Positions 25,702 to 33,517 of a DNA stretch of 64,000 bases are shown piece after piece. The notes beneath the pieces are model-generated. The model ran no database searches and was not told the DNA's origin. It saw only the letters and a program-made list of their open reading frames with translations. The number at the start of each line of letters is the position of its first letter. Within the stretch, counting starts at the first letter, position 1. A program made the position numbers and the translations under genes. The stretch comes from Salipiger sp. CCB-MM3 (GTDB lineage: Bacteria; Pseudomonadota; Alphaproteobacteria; Rhodobacterales; Rhodobacteraceae), in assembly GCF_001687105.1 (NCBI RefSeq), contig NZ_CP014596.1, forward strand, positions 1,408,181 through 1,472,180. Direction: 5' to 3'.

Positions 25702-26022
25702 TCAGGCGCACGGAGGGGGCGGATCGGTGGCGACGCTACGGGCCCGCAGGATACGCGGCGTGGGCACGCCGTGGCCGGGCAGCCCGACGGCCACCACGCG
25801 CGGGGCAGTGGCCTGCCACGCCTCAAGCATCGCGCAACAGGGCGAGGCGCCCGCGCAGGGATGCTCGTCGTGATGCGCATTGGTGCCCGCGCGTCCGTCC
25901 GGATGGGCGCACTCGCTACAAGCGGCGGAATGGCTCATGGTCACGCCCATCGCCTGCGCGGCAACCGGCGCCAAAAGGACGGTCATCCATCCCACGAGCA
26001 ACATGATGCAAAGCTGGCGCAT
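25702..26022 (-). CDS. Small secreted Cys/His-rich protein, probably copper related
   Basis: This 106-residue protein starts MRQLCIMLLVGWMTV after an excellent AAGGAGGT ribosome site; the frame is open further up, but that start is poorer. A signal peptide ends near VAAQA. The mature part has clustered metal ligands: 'MSHSAACSECAHPD', 'NAHHDEHPCAG' and 'SPCCAM'. A Pro-rich tail ends in PPPPCA. Together with the cytochrome and multicopper oxidase downstream, it suggests periplasmic copper binding. No named family is recognised. Confidence 0.65.
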   Translation of the reverse strand: MRQLCIMLLVGWMTVLLAPVAAQAMGVTMSHSAACSECAHPDGRAGTNAHHDEHPCAGASPCCAMLEAWQATAPRVVAVGLPGHGVPTPRILRARSVATDPPPPCA

Positions 26023-26106
26023 CGGACCTCCTTGGCCCGACATATCGCCAGACAGCGTGCCCATGGTCAACAGTACCCCGCTCACGGCTGCGCCAGCTTC
26101 GCTGCG

Positions 26107-26703
26107 TCAGAAAATCCCGATGCGATGCGCCAGCCGCTTCCAGTCGCGCATCCGCTGGTCCATGTCCGCGCCCGAGGCCGTCGCCGTGGCGTGCACCAAA
26201 AGGCTCGTCGCGGCGTTGAGACCAAGGATGGATTCGAGGAACAGCCCGGTCTTCGAAGGCGTGTTGATCACAGCGTCGGTCACCTCATGCGCCCAATGGC
26301 AATACTCGTCGGTGATCACCACCACCGAGCGCCCCTGCTCGCGCGCCATCCGCGCCAGCGTCTCGCATTCGGCGGCATAGGGGATGACGTCGATGATCAG
26401 CAGGCAACTGCCCCCCGGCGCGGGCGGGTCGAGCCATTCCGAGAGCATGCTGTCGTGGCCCGACAGGAAGCGCACCCGGGGCCGCGCCAGCGCCAGCCGC
26501 CGCGCGGTGTCTTCGGCCATCAGCTCGGCCGCCGCCACGTCTTCGTCGAGCGCGCCTGCTTCCGCTTTTTCGATCCAGACCCTGACCAGGTTGCGCGACA
26601 GGTCGTGGCGGCGGTCGAGCGCGTGAAGCGTCTCGCCGCCCTGAAACTCGGCGACGACCTGGCGCTTGAATTCGGTACTATGGCTTCGGTGGCGTCTGGG
26701 CAT
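26107..26703 (-). CDS. Chimeric ORF: IS transposase N-terminus fused to RpiR/SIS regulator C-terminus
   Basis: This 198-residue reading frame is a fusion. Residues 1 to about 62 (MPRRHRSHSTEFKRQVV, 'RRHDLSRNLVRVWIEKAEAG') are the helix-turn-helix start of an IS3-type OrfA. From about 'EDTARRLALARPRVRFL' to the end it is the SIS sugar-phosphate-binding half of an RpiR/MurR regulator ('GGSCLLIIDVIPYAAECETL', 'VVVITDEYCHW', 'LESILGLNAA'). The native HTH_6 domain of the regulator has been lost. The joint is in frame with no stop, so a stable hybrid with a transposase-type DNA-binding head could be made. Whether it is expressed or active is unknown; it may be a pseudogene. Confidence 0.78.
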   Translation of the reverse strand: MPRRHRSHSTEFKRQVVAEFQGGETLHALDRRHDLSRNLVRVWIEKAEAGALDEDVAAAELMAEDTARRLALARPRVRFLSGHDSMLSEWLDPPAPGGSCLLIIDVIPYAAECETLARMAREQGRSVVVITDEYCHWAHEVTDAVINTPSKTGLFLESILGLNAATSLLVHATATASGADMDQRMRDWKRLAHRIGIF

Positions 26704-26765
26704 AGGCTTTCTTCCTCTGAAAGCCCGCAGGAGGTAAATTCAACCGGCCAACCTGGTCCATCCGC
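26520..26765 (-). mobile_element. Insertion sequence remnant (orfA start and one end)
   Basis: Only the first ~62 codons of an IS3-like OrfA and its 5' leader remain. The leader (26704 to about 26765) contains an AGGAGG-like site reading into orfA. Its outer edge is placed near 26765 because the permease frame resumes there. The orfB/integrase part and the other end are missing, so a deletion that used the IS end is likely. Confidence 0.65.
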
Positions 26766-26921
26766 AGGGGCGCGCTCTATACCACGCTGCCGATCCACAT
26801 CTGGGGCCTGCTTCGCCGCGGCAACAAGCCCGAGATCAACGCCATTGCCACGCTGATGCTGCTGTTCACCCTGCTGATCGCCGCCATCGGCCTCTACTTC
26901 AGATCGAGACGACAGAAATGA
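26766..26921 (+). pseudogene. C-terminal remnant of a PotC-like ABC transporter permease
   Basis: In this frame the last ~51 residues read 'GALYTTLPIHIWGLLRRG', 'NKPEINAIATLMLLFTLL' and 'IGLYFRSRRQK', then TGA. This is the characteristic end of spermidine/putrescine-type (PotC/PotI) inner-membrane permeases, including the last helix. The rest of the gene is gone where the IS remnant begins. The TGA overlaps the ATG of the following peptidase (ATGA), showing that the two genes once formed one operon. Confidence 0.75.
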
Positions 26922-28028
26922 CCGTGACGACCAAACCGCGCGCGCGCGAACTGGGCATTCCCCTGCCCGGCACTCCCGGACCGCTCAACGCCATCACCGA
27001 TGTGCCGGGGATCGAAGTGGGCACCACCGAGCTGCTGTCATCGCGCGACCCTTCGCTCGCCACCCGCGGCATTCAGGTGCAGACCGGCGTGACCGCGATC
27101 CTGCCGCGTGGCCGCGACCCCGAGCCAAAGCCGGTCTGGGCCGGACAGTTCAGCCTTAACGGCAATGGCGAGATGACCGGCGCGCATTGGGTGCGCGACG
27201 GTGGCTGGCTGGCTGGCCGGGCCGATCATGATCTCCAACTCCCACGCCATCGGCCCCTGCCACACGGCGGCGGTGCGCTGGATGATCGAGACCTACGGCA
27301 GCACGTGGGAGGACAACCACCTCTGGGCGATGCCGGTGGTGGCCGAGACCTATGACGGCGTGCTCAACGACATCAACGGGCTGCATGTGACCGAGGCGCT
27401 GGCGCGGCAGGCGCTGGATGCGGCGAAACCCGGTCCGCTGCGCGAAGGCAACTCCGGCGGCGGTGCGGGGATGATCTGCTACGAGTTCAAGGGCGGCACC
27501 GGCACCGCCTCACGCACGCTGGAGGTGGACGGCGCGAGTTTCACCATGGGCGCGCTGGTGCAGGCCAACCACGGGCTGCGGCCCTGGCTCACCGTGGCCG
27601 GCCGCCCCGTCGGGGCGCAGATGACCGAGCATCGGATCGTGGACATGATGACCGAGCGCGGCTCGATCATCGTGATCCTCGCCACCGACCTGCCGCTCTC
27701 GCCCAGCCAGCTCGAGCGCCTGTCGCGCCGCGCCGCCATCGGCATCGGCCGCGCCGGAAGCCCGGGCGGCAACAACTCGGGCGACATCTTCCTTGCTTTC
27801 TCGACCGCCAATGAGATGCCGCTTCCGCAGCTCTCGGGCCCGTGGCGGCAGATGACCTGCCTGAACGACGAGCTTCTCGACCCGGTCTATATGGCCGCCG
27901 TTGAAGCGGTGGACGAAGCGGTTCTCAACGCGCTCTGCGCCGCCGAGGACGTGCCCATGGCCCGGCCCGCGGTCGGCACCTGCCGCGCGATGGATACCGA
28001 AAGGCTCATGTCGCTGCTGCAGGGCTGA
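26918..28028 (+). pseudogene. P1/DmpA-family peptidase, split by a GGCT-repeat frameshift
   Basis: The first part (MTVTTKPRARELGIPLPGTP to 'NGNGEMTGAHWVRDGGW') and the second ('GWLAGPIMISNSHAIGP' to the end) lie in different frames. They meet at a tandem GGCTGGCTGGCT tract at about 27202-27214. Removing one GGCT unit restores a continuous ~368-residue protein of normal length. P1 peptidases (DmpA/L-aminopeptidase) are self-cleaving N-terminal hydrolases; 'REGNSGGGAGM' and the 'GGTGTASR' self-cleavage region are intact. The second half also has its own GTG at 27201. The gene is disrupted as sequenced; a reversible slip or a read error is possible. Confidence 0.8.
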
Positions 28029-28118
28029 GCTAGGGTGGCCGGTACCGCGGCAGCTTGGCGGCGCTTGCCGAGGGCCGCCCGGCGGGGAATACTTGCCCCT
28101 CAACCGACGAGGAGCCTC

Positions 28119-29159
28119 ATGCCCCCTGCCGCCACACCGTCCGCCCCTACTTTGGGCCGCCCCTTCGTTCGTGCCACCGCGCTCGTGCCGGTGCTGCGCC
28201 ATTTCGAGGCGCAGCACGAGGCGCTGGCGGAGATCGTCGGGGCCGAGGGGCTCGATCTTGCGGCGCTGCGCGATCCCTATGAAGAGATCCCGCTCTCGGC
28301 CTATCTGACGATCTTTGAAGGCGCCGCACGTGCCGCCAAGGACCCGGTGCTGGGGGCCCGTCTGGGCCGCGCCATCACCCCGGCAGACCTTGGGCCGACC
28401 GGGCTCTTGCTGGCGCAATCGGCCACCATCCGGCGCGGGCTGCACCGCTTCATGGGGGCGCTGGCGGCGCTGCAGAGCGCCACCGAGATGACGCTGACGC
28501 AGGCCAAGGACGACACCGGCTGGCACAGCATCAGCTACCAGATCCGCAGCCCCACCGGCGCCCCCGGCGCGCAGGATGCAGAGTTCTCGCTGTCTTGCCT
28601 GTGCCAGTTGCTGCGCCTTTCGTTCGACCGGCATTGGGCCCCCGAAGAGGTGCATTTCACCCACGCCCCCTCGCGCCGCCCCGATCTTCTGGAACGGCTG
28701 TTTGGTGCGCCCGTGCGTTTCGAGCAAAGCGCCAACAGGATCCTCTTCGACACAAGCGGCCTCGACACCCCGCATCGGACCGAGGACGCCGGGCTGATCG
28801 CTGTCATCGAGCGCCACGTGGCCGATCTGGTTCACGCGCAGGACCCCGAGCGCAGCGTGAGCGAGCGGGTGCAACTGGTCATCAGCCGCAACCTCGGCCA
28901 TGCGCCCGTTGATCTGGCGACGGTCTCGGCGGCGCTCGGCATGGCCCCGCGCAGCCTGCAGCGCCACCTCGCCGCCGAGGGCAGTTCGCTGCGCGATCTG
29001 GTCCGCGCTCAGCGCCAGACGATTGCCGAGCAGCAGCTTTCGCATCCGGGAACGCGCCTCAAAGCCGTGGCCGCCACATTGGGCTATTCGGACGAAACCG
29101 TGTTCTGGCGCGCCTTCCGCGACTGGACCGGAGACGCCCCCTCGCGCCGCCGCACCTAG
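28119..29159 (+). CDS. AraC-family transcriptional regulator
   Basis: This 346-residue protein has an N-terminal arabinose-binding-like ligand domain (PF12625 type; 'PYEEIPLSAYLTIFEGAA', 'LGPTGLLLAQSATI') and a C-terminal HTH_18 pair from about residue 260 ('DLATVSAALGMAPRSLQRHL', 'KAVAATLGYSDETVFWRAFR'). The ATG at 28119 follows GAGGAG; an earlier in-frame GTG is less likely. It stands 249 bases before the amine oxidase gene, so control of that operon is probable. Confidence 0.88.
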   Translation: MPPAATPSAPTLGRPFVRATALVPVLRHFEAQHEALAEIVGAEGLDLAALRDPYEEIPLSAYLTIFEGAARAAKDPVLGARLGRAITPADLGPTGLLLAQSATIRRGLHRFMGALAALQSATEMTLTQAKDDTGWHSISYQIRSPTGAPGAQDAEFSLSCLCQLLRLSFDRHWAPEEVHFTHAPSRRPDLLERLFGAPVRFEQSANRILFDTSGLDTPHRTEDAGLIAVIERHVADLVHAQDPERSVSERVQLVISRNLGHAPVDLATVSAALGMAPRSLQRHLAAEGSSLRDLVRAQRQTIAEQQLSHPGTRLKAVAATLGYSDETVFWRAFRDWTGDAPSRRRT

Positions 29160-29311
29160 GCGACTCACCTCGGCGTGAATTCGCGCTCTGCCACGCGCGC
29201 AATCAGACCGCGCCACAAAGCGCCCAGCAAAGATGCAGCGTGAAAACGCCTTTTCCGGCCATCGCGCCGCGCCACCGCAGGTTGCGGCAAGAAAGCGCGG
29301 CTGTCGGCGCA

Positions 29312-29340
29312 TTTGGCGCATTTTATCGAATTTTTGGCGC
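29312..29340. promoter_or_regulatory. TTTGGCGC direct repeats upstream of the amine oxidase
   Basis: TTTGGCGC occurs at 29312-29319 and 29333-29340, 21 bases apart (two helical turns), with an AT-rich TTTTATCGAATT between. This is the usual layout of an AraC-type activator site, about 70-100 bases before the amine oxidase start. Confidence 0.5.
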
Positions 29341-29408
29341 GTATCGCAATAGATGCACGCTGCGCCTCTCTTCAGCCTTTCGGAAAACCGCGACCCCGAG
29401 AGGACGAC

Positions 29409-31388
29409 ATGAGCGACACGATCACCGACACACCGCCCGCAGAAGCCGCCGCAACGCAGCCCGTCAAACACCCGCTGGACCCGATCTCCGCGCAGGAGGT
29501 CACCACGCTGAAGGCCGTCCTTGCAGCGGCGGGCTTTGCCGGGGAAAGCACGCGCTATTCCTACGTCATGCTGCGCGAACCGGCGCGCGAAACGCTGGCG
29601 AGCTTCACCCCCGGCGCCGCCATCCCGCGCGAGATCGGCGTGCTGGTCACTGACCTTGCCGCCGGGGCGCTGACCGAGATCATTGTCGACATTCCCGCCG
29701 AGAAGATCATCCATCGGCGCAGCCTCGATCCCAAGGTCGACGGCTGGGGCCCGGTGCTCGACGAGGATTATGTCGCCGCCGAAGAGATCGCCAAGGCCGA
29801 TCCGCGCTTCATCGAGGCGCTGGCCAAGCGCGGCATCACCGATCTCGACACCGTGTTCTGCTGTCCGCTTTCGGCGGGCGTCTTTGGCTTCGAGGAAGAG
29901 GAAGGCCGCCGCATGCTGCGCGTGCTCAGCTTCCAAGCGCCGAGCGCCGATGCCATCCACGCGCTCTGGGCCCATCCGATCGAAGGCGTCGTCTGCCACG
30001 TCGACCTCACCGAGCGGAAAGTGCTGCGCTTCGTCGACACCGGCTTTCCCACCGTGCCCGCGCAGAACGACGACTATCTCGATCCGGCGATCGAGAAGCG
30101 CGAAACCATGAAACCGCTCAACATCACCCAGCCACAGGGCGGATCCTTCACCATGGAGGACAATGTGCTGAACTGGGAAAACTGGTCCATCCGCGTCGGC
30201 TTCAACGGCCGCGAGGGGCTGACCCTGCATGACATCCGTTTCAAGGACGGCGACCGCGACCGCTCGATCCTCAACCGCGCTTCGGTGTCGGAGATGGTGG
30301 TGCCCTACGGCGAGCCGCAGCCGACGCATGAGTGGCAGAATTACTTCGACGCGGGCGAATACCAGTTCGGGCGTCTGGCGAACTCGCTGGTGCTGGGCTG
30401 CGATTGCCTTGGCGAGATCCACTATGTCGACGCCACGGTGGTCGATGACTTCTGCAACCCGATCGAGATCAAGAACGCCATCTGCATCCACGAAGAAGAC
30501 TTCGGCACGCTGTGGAAGCACACCGACATCTTTACCGGCCGCTCCGACGTGCGCCGCCAGCGCCGCCTCGTGGTGTCCTTCTTCGTCACGGTGGGCAACT
30601 ACGACTACGGCTTCTATTGGTACTTCTACCTCGACGGGAAAATCGAGCTGGAATGCAAGGCGACCGGCATCGTCTTCACCTCCGGCCGCCCCGAGGGCGA
30701 CTATGAATGGGCCACCGAGCTCGCGCCGCAACTGGGCGCGCCGCAGCACCAGCACATGTTCTCGGCACGGCTCGATTTTGCCATCGACGGGCTGAAGAAC
30801 CGCGTCGACGAGATCGACGTCAAGCGCGTGCCGATGGGGCCGGGCAACCCGGTGGGCAACGCCTTCACCCGGCAGATCACCCGGCTTGAGACCGAAAGCG
30901 ATGCGCAGCGCGTCGCCCGCAACGAGCTGGGCCGGGTCTGGCGCATCTCCTCGGCGGAGGCGACCAACTACCTCGGCGAGCCCACCGCCTATGTGCTGGC
31001 GCCCGAAGGGCTGCCGCTGCTGCTGGCGGATGACGACGCCTCGATCACCCAGCGCGCGGGCTTTGCCACCAAATCGCTCTGGGTCACCAAGTTCGACCGC
31101 GACGAGATGTGGGCGGCGGGCTACACGCCGAACCAGCATCCAGGCGGTGCGGGGCTTCCGGCCTATGCCGCGGCGAACCGCTCGGTGGACGGCGAGGACA
31201 TCGTGGTCTGGCACACCTTCGGCCTGACCCATTTCCCGCGCACCGAGGATTGGCCGGTGATGCCGGTGGATTACGCGGGCTTCAAGCTGCGCCCCGAGAA
31301 CTTCTTCGACCGCAACCCGACGCTCGATGTGCCCAAGGACCCGAACGGCGCGCAGTGCTGCCGGTCGAACAAGATCGCGGCGGAATAA
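29409..31388 (+). CDS. Copper-containing primary amine oxidase
   Basis: This 659-residue quinoprotein converts primary amines to aldehydes with release of ammonia and hydrogen peroxide. The topaquinone precursor is Tyr398 in 'VGNYDYGFYW'. Copper ligands are visible in 'HQHMFSARLDF' (HxH) and in 'HTFGLTHFPRTEDWPVMP' near the end. Two N2/N3-type domains precede the catalytic domain. The start (MSDTITDTPP) follows an AGAGGAC site. There is no signal peptide, so it should be cytoplasmic like Arthrobacter-type enzymes, or exported by another route. Neighbours suggest amine breakdown under AraC control. Confidence 0.94.
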   Translation: MSDTITDTPPAEAAATQPVKHPLDPISAQEVTTLKAVLAAAGFAGESTRYSYVMLREPARETLASFTPGAAIPREIGVLVTDLAAGALTEIIVDIPAEKIIHRRSLDPKVDGWGPVLDEDYVAAEEIAKADPRFIEALAKRGITDLDTVFCCPLSAGVFGFEEEEGRRMLRVLSFQAPSADAIHALWAHPIEGVVCHVDLTERKVLRFVDTGFPTVPAQNDDYLDPAIEKRETMKPLNITQPQGGSFTMEDNVLNWENWSIRVGFNGREGLTLHDIRFKDGDRDRSILNRASVSEMVVPYGEPQPTHEWQNYFDAGEYQFGRLANSLVLGCDCLGEIHYVDATVVDDFCNPIEIKNAICIHEEDFGTLWKHTDIFTGRSDVRRQRRLVVSFFVTVGNYDYGFYWYFYLDGKIELECKATGIVFTSGRPEGDYEWATELAPQLGAPQHQHMFSARLDFAIDGLKNRVDEIDVKRVPMGPGNPVGNAFTRQITRLETESDAQRVARNELGRVWRISSAEATNYLGEPTAYVLAPEGLPLLLADDDASITQRAGFATKSLWVTKFDRDEMWAAGYTPNQHPGGAGLPAYAAANRSVDGEDIVVWHTFGLTHFPRTEDWPVMPVDYAGFKLRPENFFDRNPTLDVPKDPNGAQCCRSNKIAAE

Positions 31389-31391
31389 GCC

Positions 31392-31907
31392 TTGTCCGGC
31401 TGGCACCTCTCCCTTCTGGCCCTCGCGGCGCTCGGCACGCTGGCCTGCATGGCCGGGACGGACCGGGCGCAGCGCGGCGCGGCGCTGGCTTCGCTGCTGG
31501 CCATGGCGCTTGCCATGGCGGGCGGCACGCCGGGGCTGATGCTGGGAGCGGCGGGATTGCTGGCGCTGGTGCCGCTGGCCGCACGCGGCGCGGCCCCTGC
31601 GCTCTGCGCGCATCGCGCCGCGTCGAACCTCGTGATGGCGCTGGTGCTGGGGGCGCTCTTTGTCCTCAACGGCAGCGCGCTTTGCGCCAGCGGTGCCATT
31701 CCGCTGCTCACGGTGCAGGGCCTCACCCGCCTGCCGACGCCGGGGCCGGACCTCTACCTGCAGGGCGCCGCGCTGGCGCTGGCGCTCTACGCGAGCTTTG
31801 GCCTGCTGCTGAGCCTGCGCGCGCTGCTGTGCCGTGACCTTGCCCGGCTGGGCGAGATCGCCCCGATGACCTTGGCCACCGCCGGTATGGGCGTGGGCCT
31901 CACCTGA
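31392..31907 (+). CDS. Polytopic membrane protein of unknown function
   Basis: The open frame (171 residues if the TTG at 31392 is used) is almost entirely hydrophobic, with about five Ala/Leu-rich helices ('LASLLAMALAMAGGTPGLML', 'LVMALVLGALFVLNGSALC'). It begins four bases after the amine oxidase stop and ends 34 bases before the binding-protein gene, so it is likely in the same operon. The start is uncertain, as TTG has no strong ribosome site. No family recognised. Confidence 0.5.
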   Translation: MSGWHLSLLALAALGTLACMAGTDRAQRGAALASLLAMALAMAGGTPGLMLGAAGLLALVPLAARGAAPALCAHRAASNLVMALVLGALFVLNGSALCASGAIPLLTVQGLTRLPTPGPDLYLQGAALALALYASFGLLLSLRALLCRDLARLGEIAPMTLATAGMGVGLT

Positions 31908-31941
31908 AGAAGAAAAACCAACGATCCAACAGGAGACAGAC

Positions 31942-32880
31942 ATGACACGCATTGCCCCTCTCGCCCTCACCGGCGTCCTTGCGGCCCTCCCCGTCGCCGC
32001 CCTCGCCGAATACCCCGAAAAGCCGGTGGAGTTCGTCATTCCCTTCCCGCCCGGCGATCTCGAAGACATCCTGACCCGGATGATCGCCGACGAATTTCAG
32101 ACCGAATACGGCGTCGCCGCCGCGGTGGTGAACAAGCCCGGTGGCGGCGGTGGCCCCTTCCCCGGCGCTGTGGAAGTCGCAGGCGCCGCGGCGGACGGCT
32201 ACACCATCGGCTCTTTCGTCTCGGATGTGCCGCTCTCGGGCCCCGAGATTGGCATCCCGCAGCTTTCGCCGAACCCCTTCGAGCCGATCGGCATCTTTGT
32301 CACCTACCCGTTCGTCATCGCCACTTCGGGTGACGCGCCCTATTCGTCGCTGGACGAGCTGGCCGACTATGCCAAGGACAACGACGTCGCGCTTGGACAC
32401 TTCGGGTCTATGCTGACCCCGACGCAGATCACCTTTGCCGTGGCGCAGGCCAAGGGCTTCGACTTCGCCTATGAGAGCGCCTTCGACGCGCTCGACTGCA
32501 ACACGCTTGCTTCGGGCGATGTGGACGTGATGAACACCACGCTGCAGCAGGTCTTTCCCTGCCTTGAGGACATCAAGGTGCTTGCCTCCATCGGCTCCGA
32601 GCGCATCCCGCTGACCCCCGACACGCCGACCGTGGGCGAAGTGGTGCCCGAACTGAACCTTGCGCTGTGGAACGGGCTTTTCGTGAAGTCGGACGTGCCG
32701 CAGGAAGCGCGCGACAAGATCGCCGCCGTGGCCGAAAAGGTCATGGCTTCGGAGGCCGCCAAGAAGCTCGCAGCCGACACCGGGGCGCTGATCTACTGGC
32801 AGAACGCCGAGGAATCGCAAGCGCAGCTCGAAGCCGATATGGCCGCGCGGGCGAAGATCGCCGAGCTTCTCGATGAGTGA
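31942..32880 (+). CDS. tctC: Tripartite tricarboxylate transporter substrate-binding protein (TctC/Bug family)
   Basis: This 312-residue periplasmic protein has a signal peptide ending near ALAEYP, and the family opening 'YPEKPVEFVIPFPPGDLEDI'. 'VVNKPGGGGGPFPGAVEVA' corresponds to the usual 'NKPGAGGxxG' ligand loop. A 'DCNTLASGDVDVMNTTLQQ' stretch sits in the second lobe. The binding protein, 4-helix and 12-helix components are adjacent in order. The ligand is probably a carboxylate; which one is unknown. Confidence 0.9.
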   Translation: MTRIAPLALTGVLAALPVAALAEYPEKPVEFVIPFPPGDLEDILTRMIADEFQTEYGVAAAVVNKPGGGGGPFPGAVEVAGAAADGYTIGSFVSDVPLSGPEIGIPQLSPNPFEPIGIFVTYPFVIATSGDAPYSSLDELADYAKDNDVALGHFGSMLTPTQITFAVAQAKGFDFAYESAFDALDCNTLASGDVDVMNTTLQQVFPCLEDIKVLASIGSERIPLTPDTPTVGEVVPELNLALWNGLFVKSDVPQEARDKIAAVAEKVMASEAAKKLAADTGALIYWQNAEESQAQLEADMAARAKIAELLDE

Positions 32881-33508
32881 CCCGATCGCCAAACCGGTGC
32901 CGGGCGTGGACATTCCTCCACGCCCGGGGCAGCGCACCGGCACGCGCTTCCAGCGCGTGCTGCGCACCATCAGCCTGCGGCAGGTCACCGGCGCGCCGCG
33001 CCGCGCCGCCGGGCCGGGAGAGGTGATCTTTGCCGCCGGGTTCTTTGGCCTGTCACTGATCCTTCTGCTGCTGCTGCCGTTCCAGACCGACTGGCTGCCG
33101 CGCACCAAAGCCTTCGTCCAGCCGCGCTTCTGGCCCGCGGTGGCGACCCTTACCATGCTGGTCTTTTCCGCCGGATATTTGCTGCGCGCGCTCGCCGCGC
33201 ACCCCTCGGGCGGCGCATGGCAGGAGATCAAGGGCTGCCTGCGCCCGCTGGAATTCGCGGCGTGGTTTCTTGCCTATGTGCAGCTCGTGCCGTGGGCCGG
33301 ATACCTGCTGGCAACCGCCCTGTTCACCTGCGCGCTGAGCTGGCGGCTCGGCTACCGCTCGCTGCGCTGGATAGGGCTGGCCACGCTTTTTGCGCTCGGC
33401 ACCGTGCTGGTCTTCCGCAGCCTTCTGGGCGTGAACATCCCGTCGGGCGCGATCTACGAGTTGCTGCCGCCTGGCGGTTTCCGCTCCTTCCTGATGACCC
33501 GTTTCTGA
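32873..33508 (+). CDS. tctB: Tripartite tricarboxylate transporter small membrane subunit (TctB family)
   Basis: This 211-residue protein has a polar N-terminal ~50 residues followed by four membrane helices ('VIFAAGFFGLSLILLLLLPF', 'FWPAVATLTMLVFSAGYLL', 'FLAYVQLVPWAGYLLATALF', 'IGLATLFALGTVLVFRSLL'), the TctB layout. It overlaps the tctC end by eight bases, implying coupled translation. The N-terminal polar stretch is longer than usual for the family. Confidence 0.88.
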   Translation: MSDPIAKPVPGVDIPPRPGQRTGTRFQRVLRTISLRQVTGAPRRAAGPGEVIFAAGFFGLSLILLLLLPFQTDWLPRTKAFVQPRFWPAVATLTMLVFSAGYLLRALAAHPSGGAWQEIKGCLRPLEFAAWFLAYVQLVPWAGYLLATALFTCALSWRLGYRSLRWIGLATLFALGTVLVFRSLLGVNIPSGAIYELLPPGGFRSFLMTRF

Positions 33509-33517
33509 GGCCCCGCC

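Noticed and set aside
27510..32069. A 1519-codon open frame on the minus strand
   Set aside because: It lies opposite the peptidase, AraC, amine oxidase and membrane protein genes. It reads as low-complexity Arg/Gly/His-rich sequence typical of the complement of GC-rich genes.
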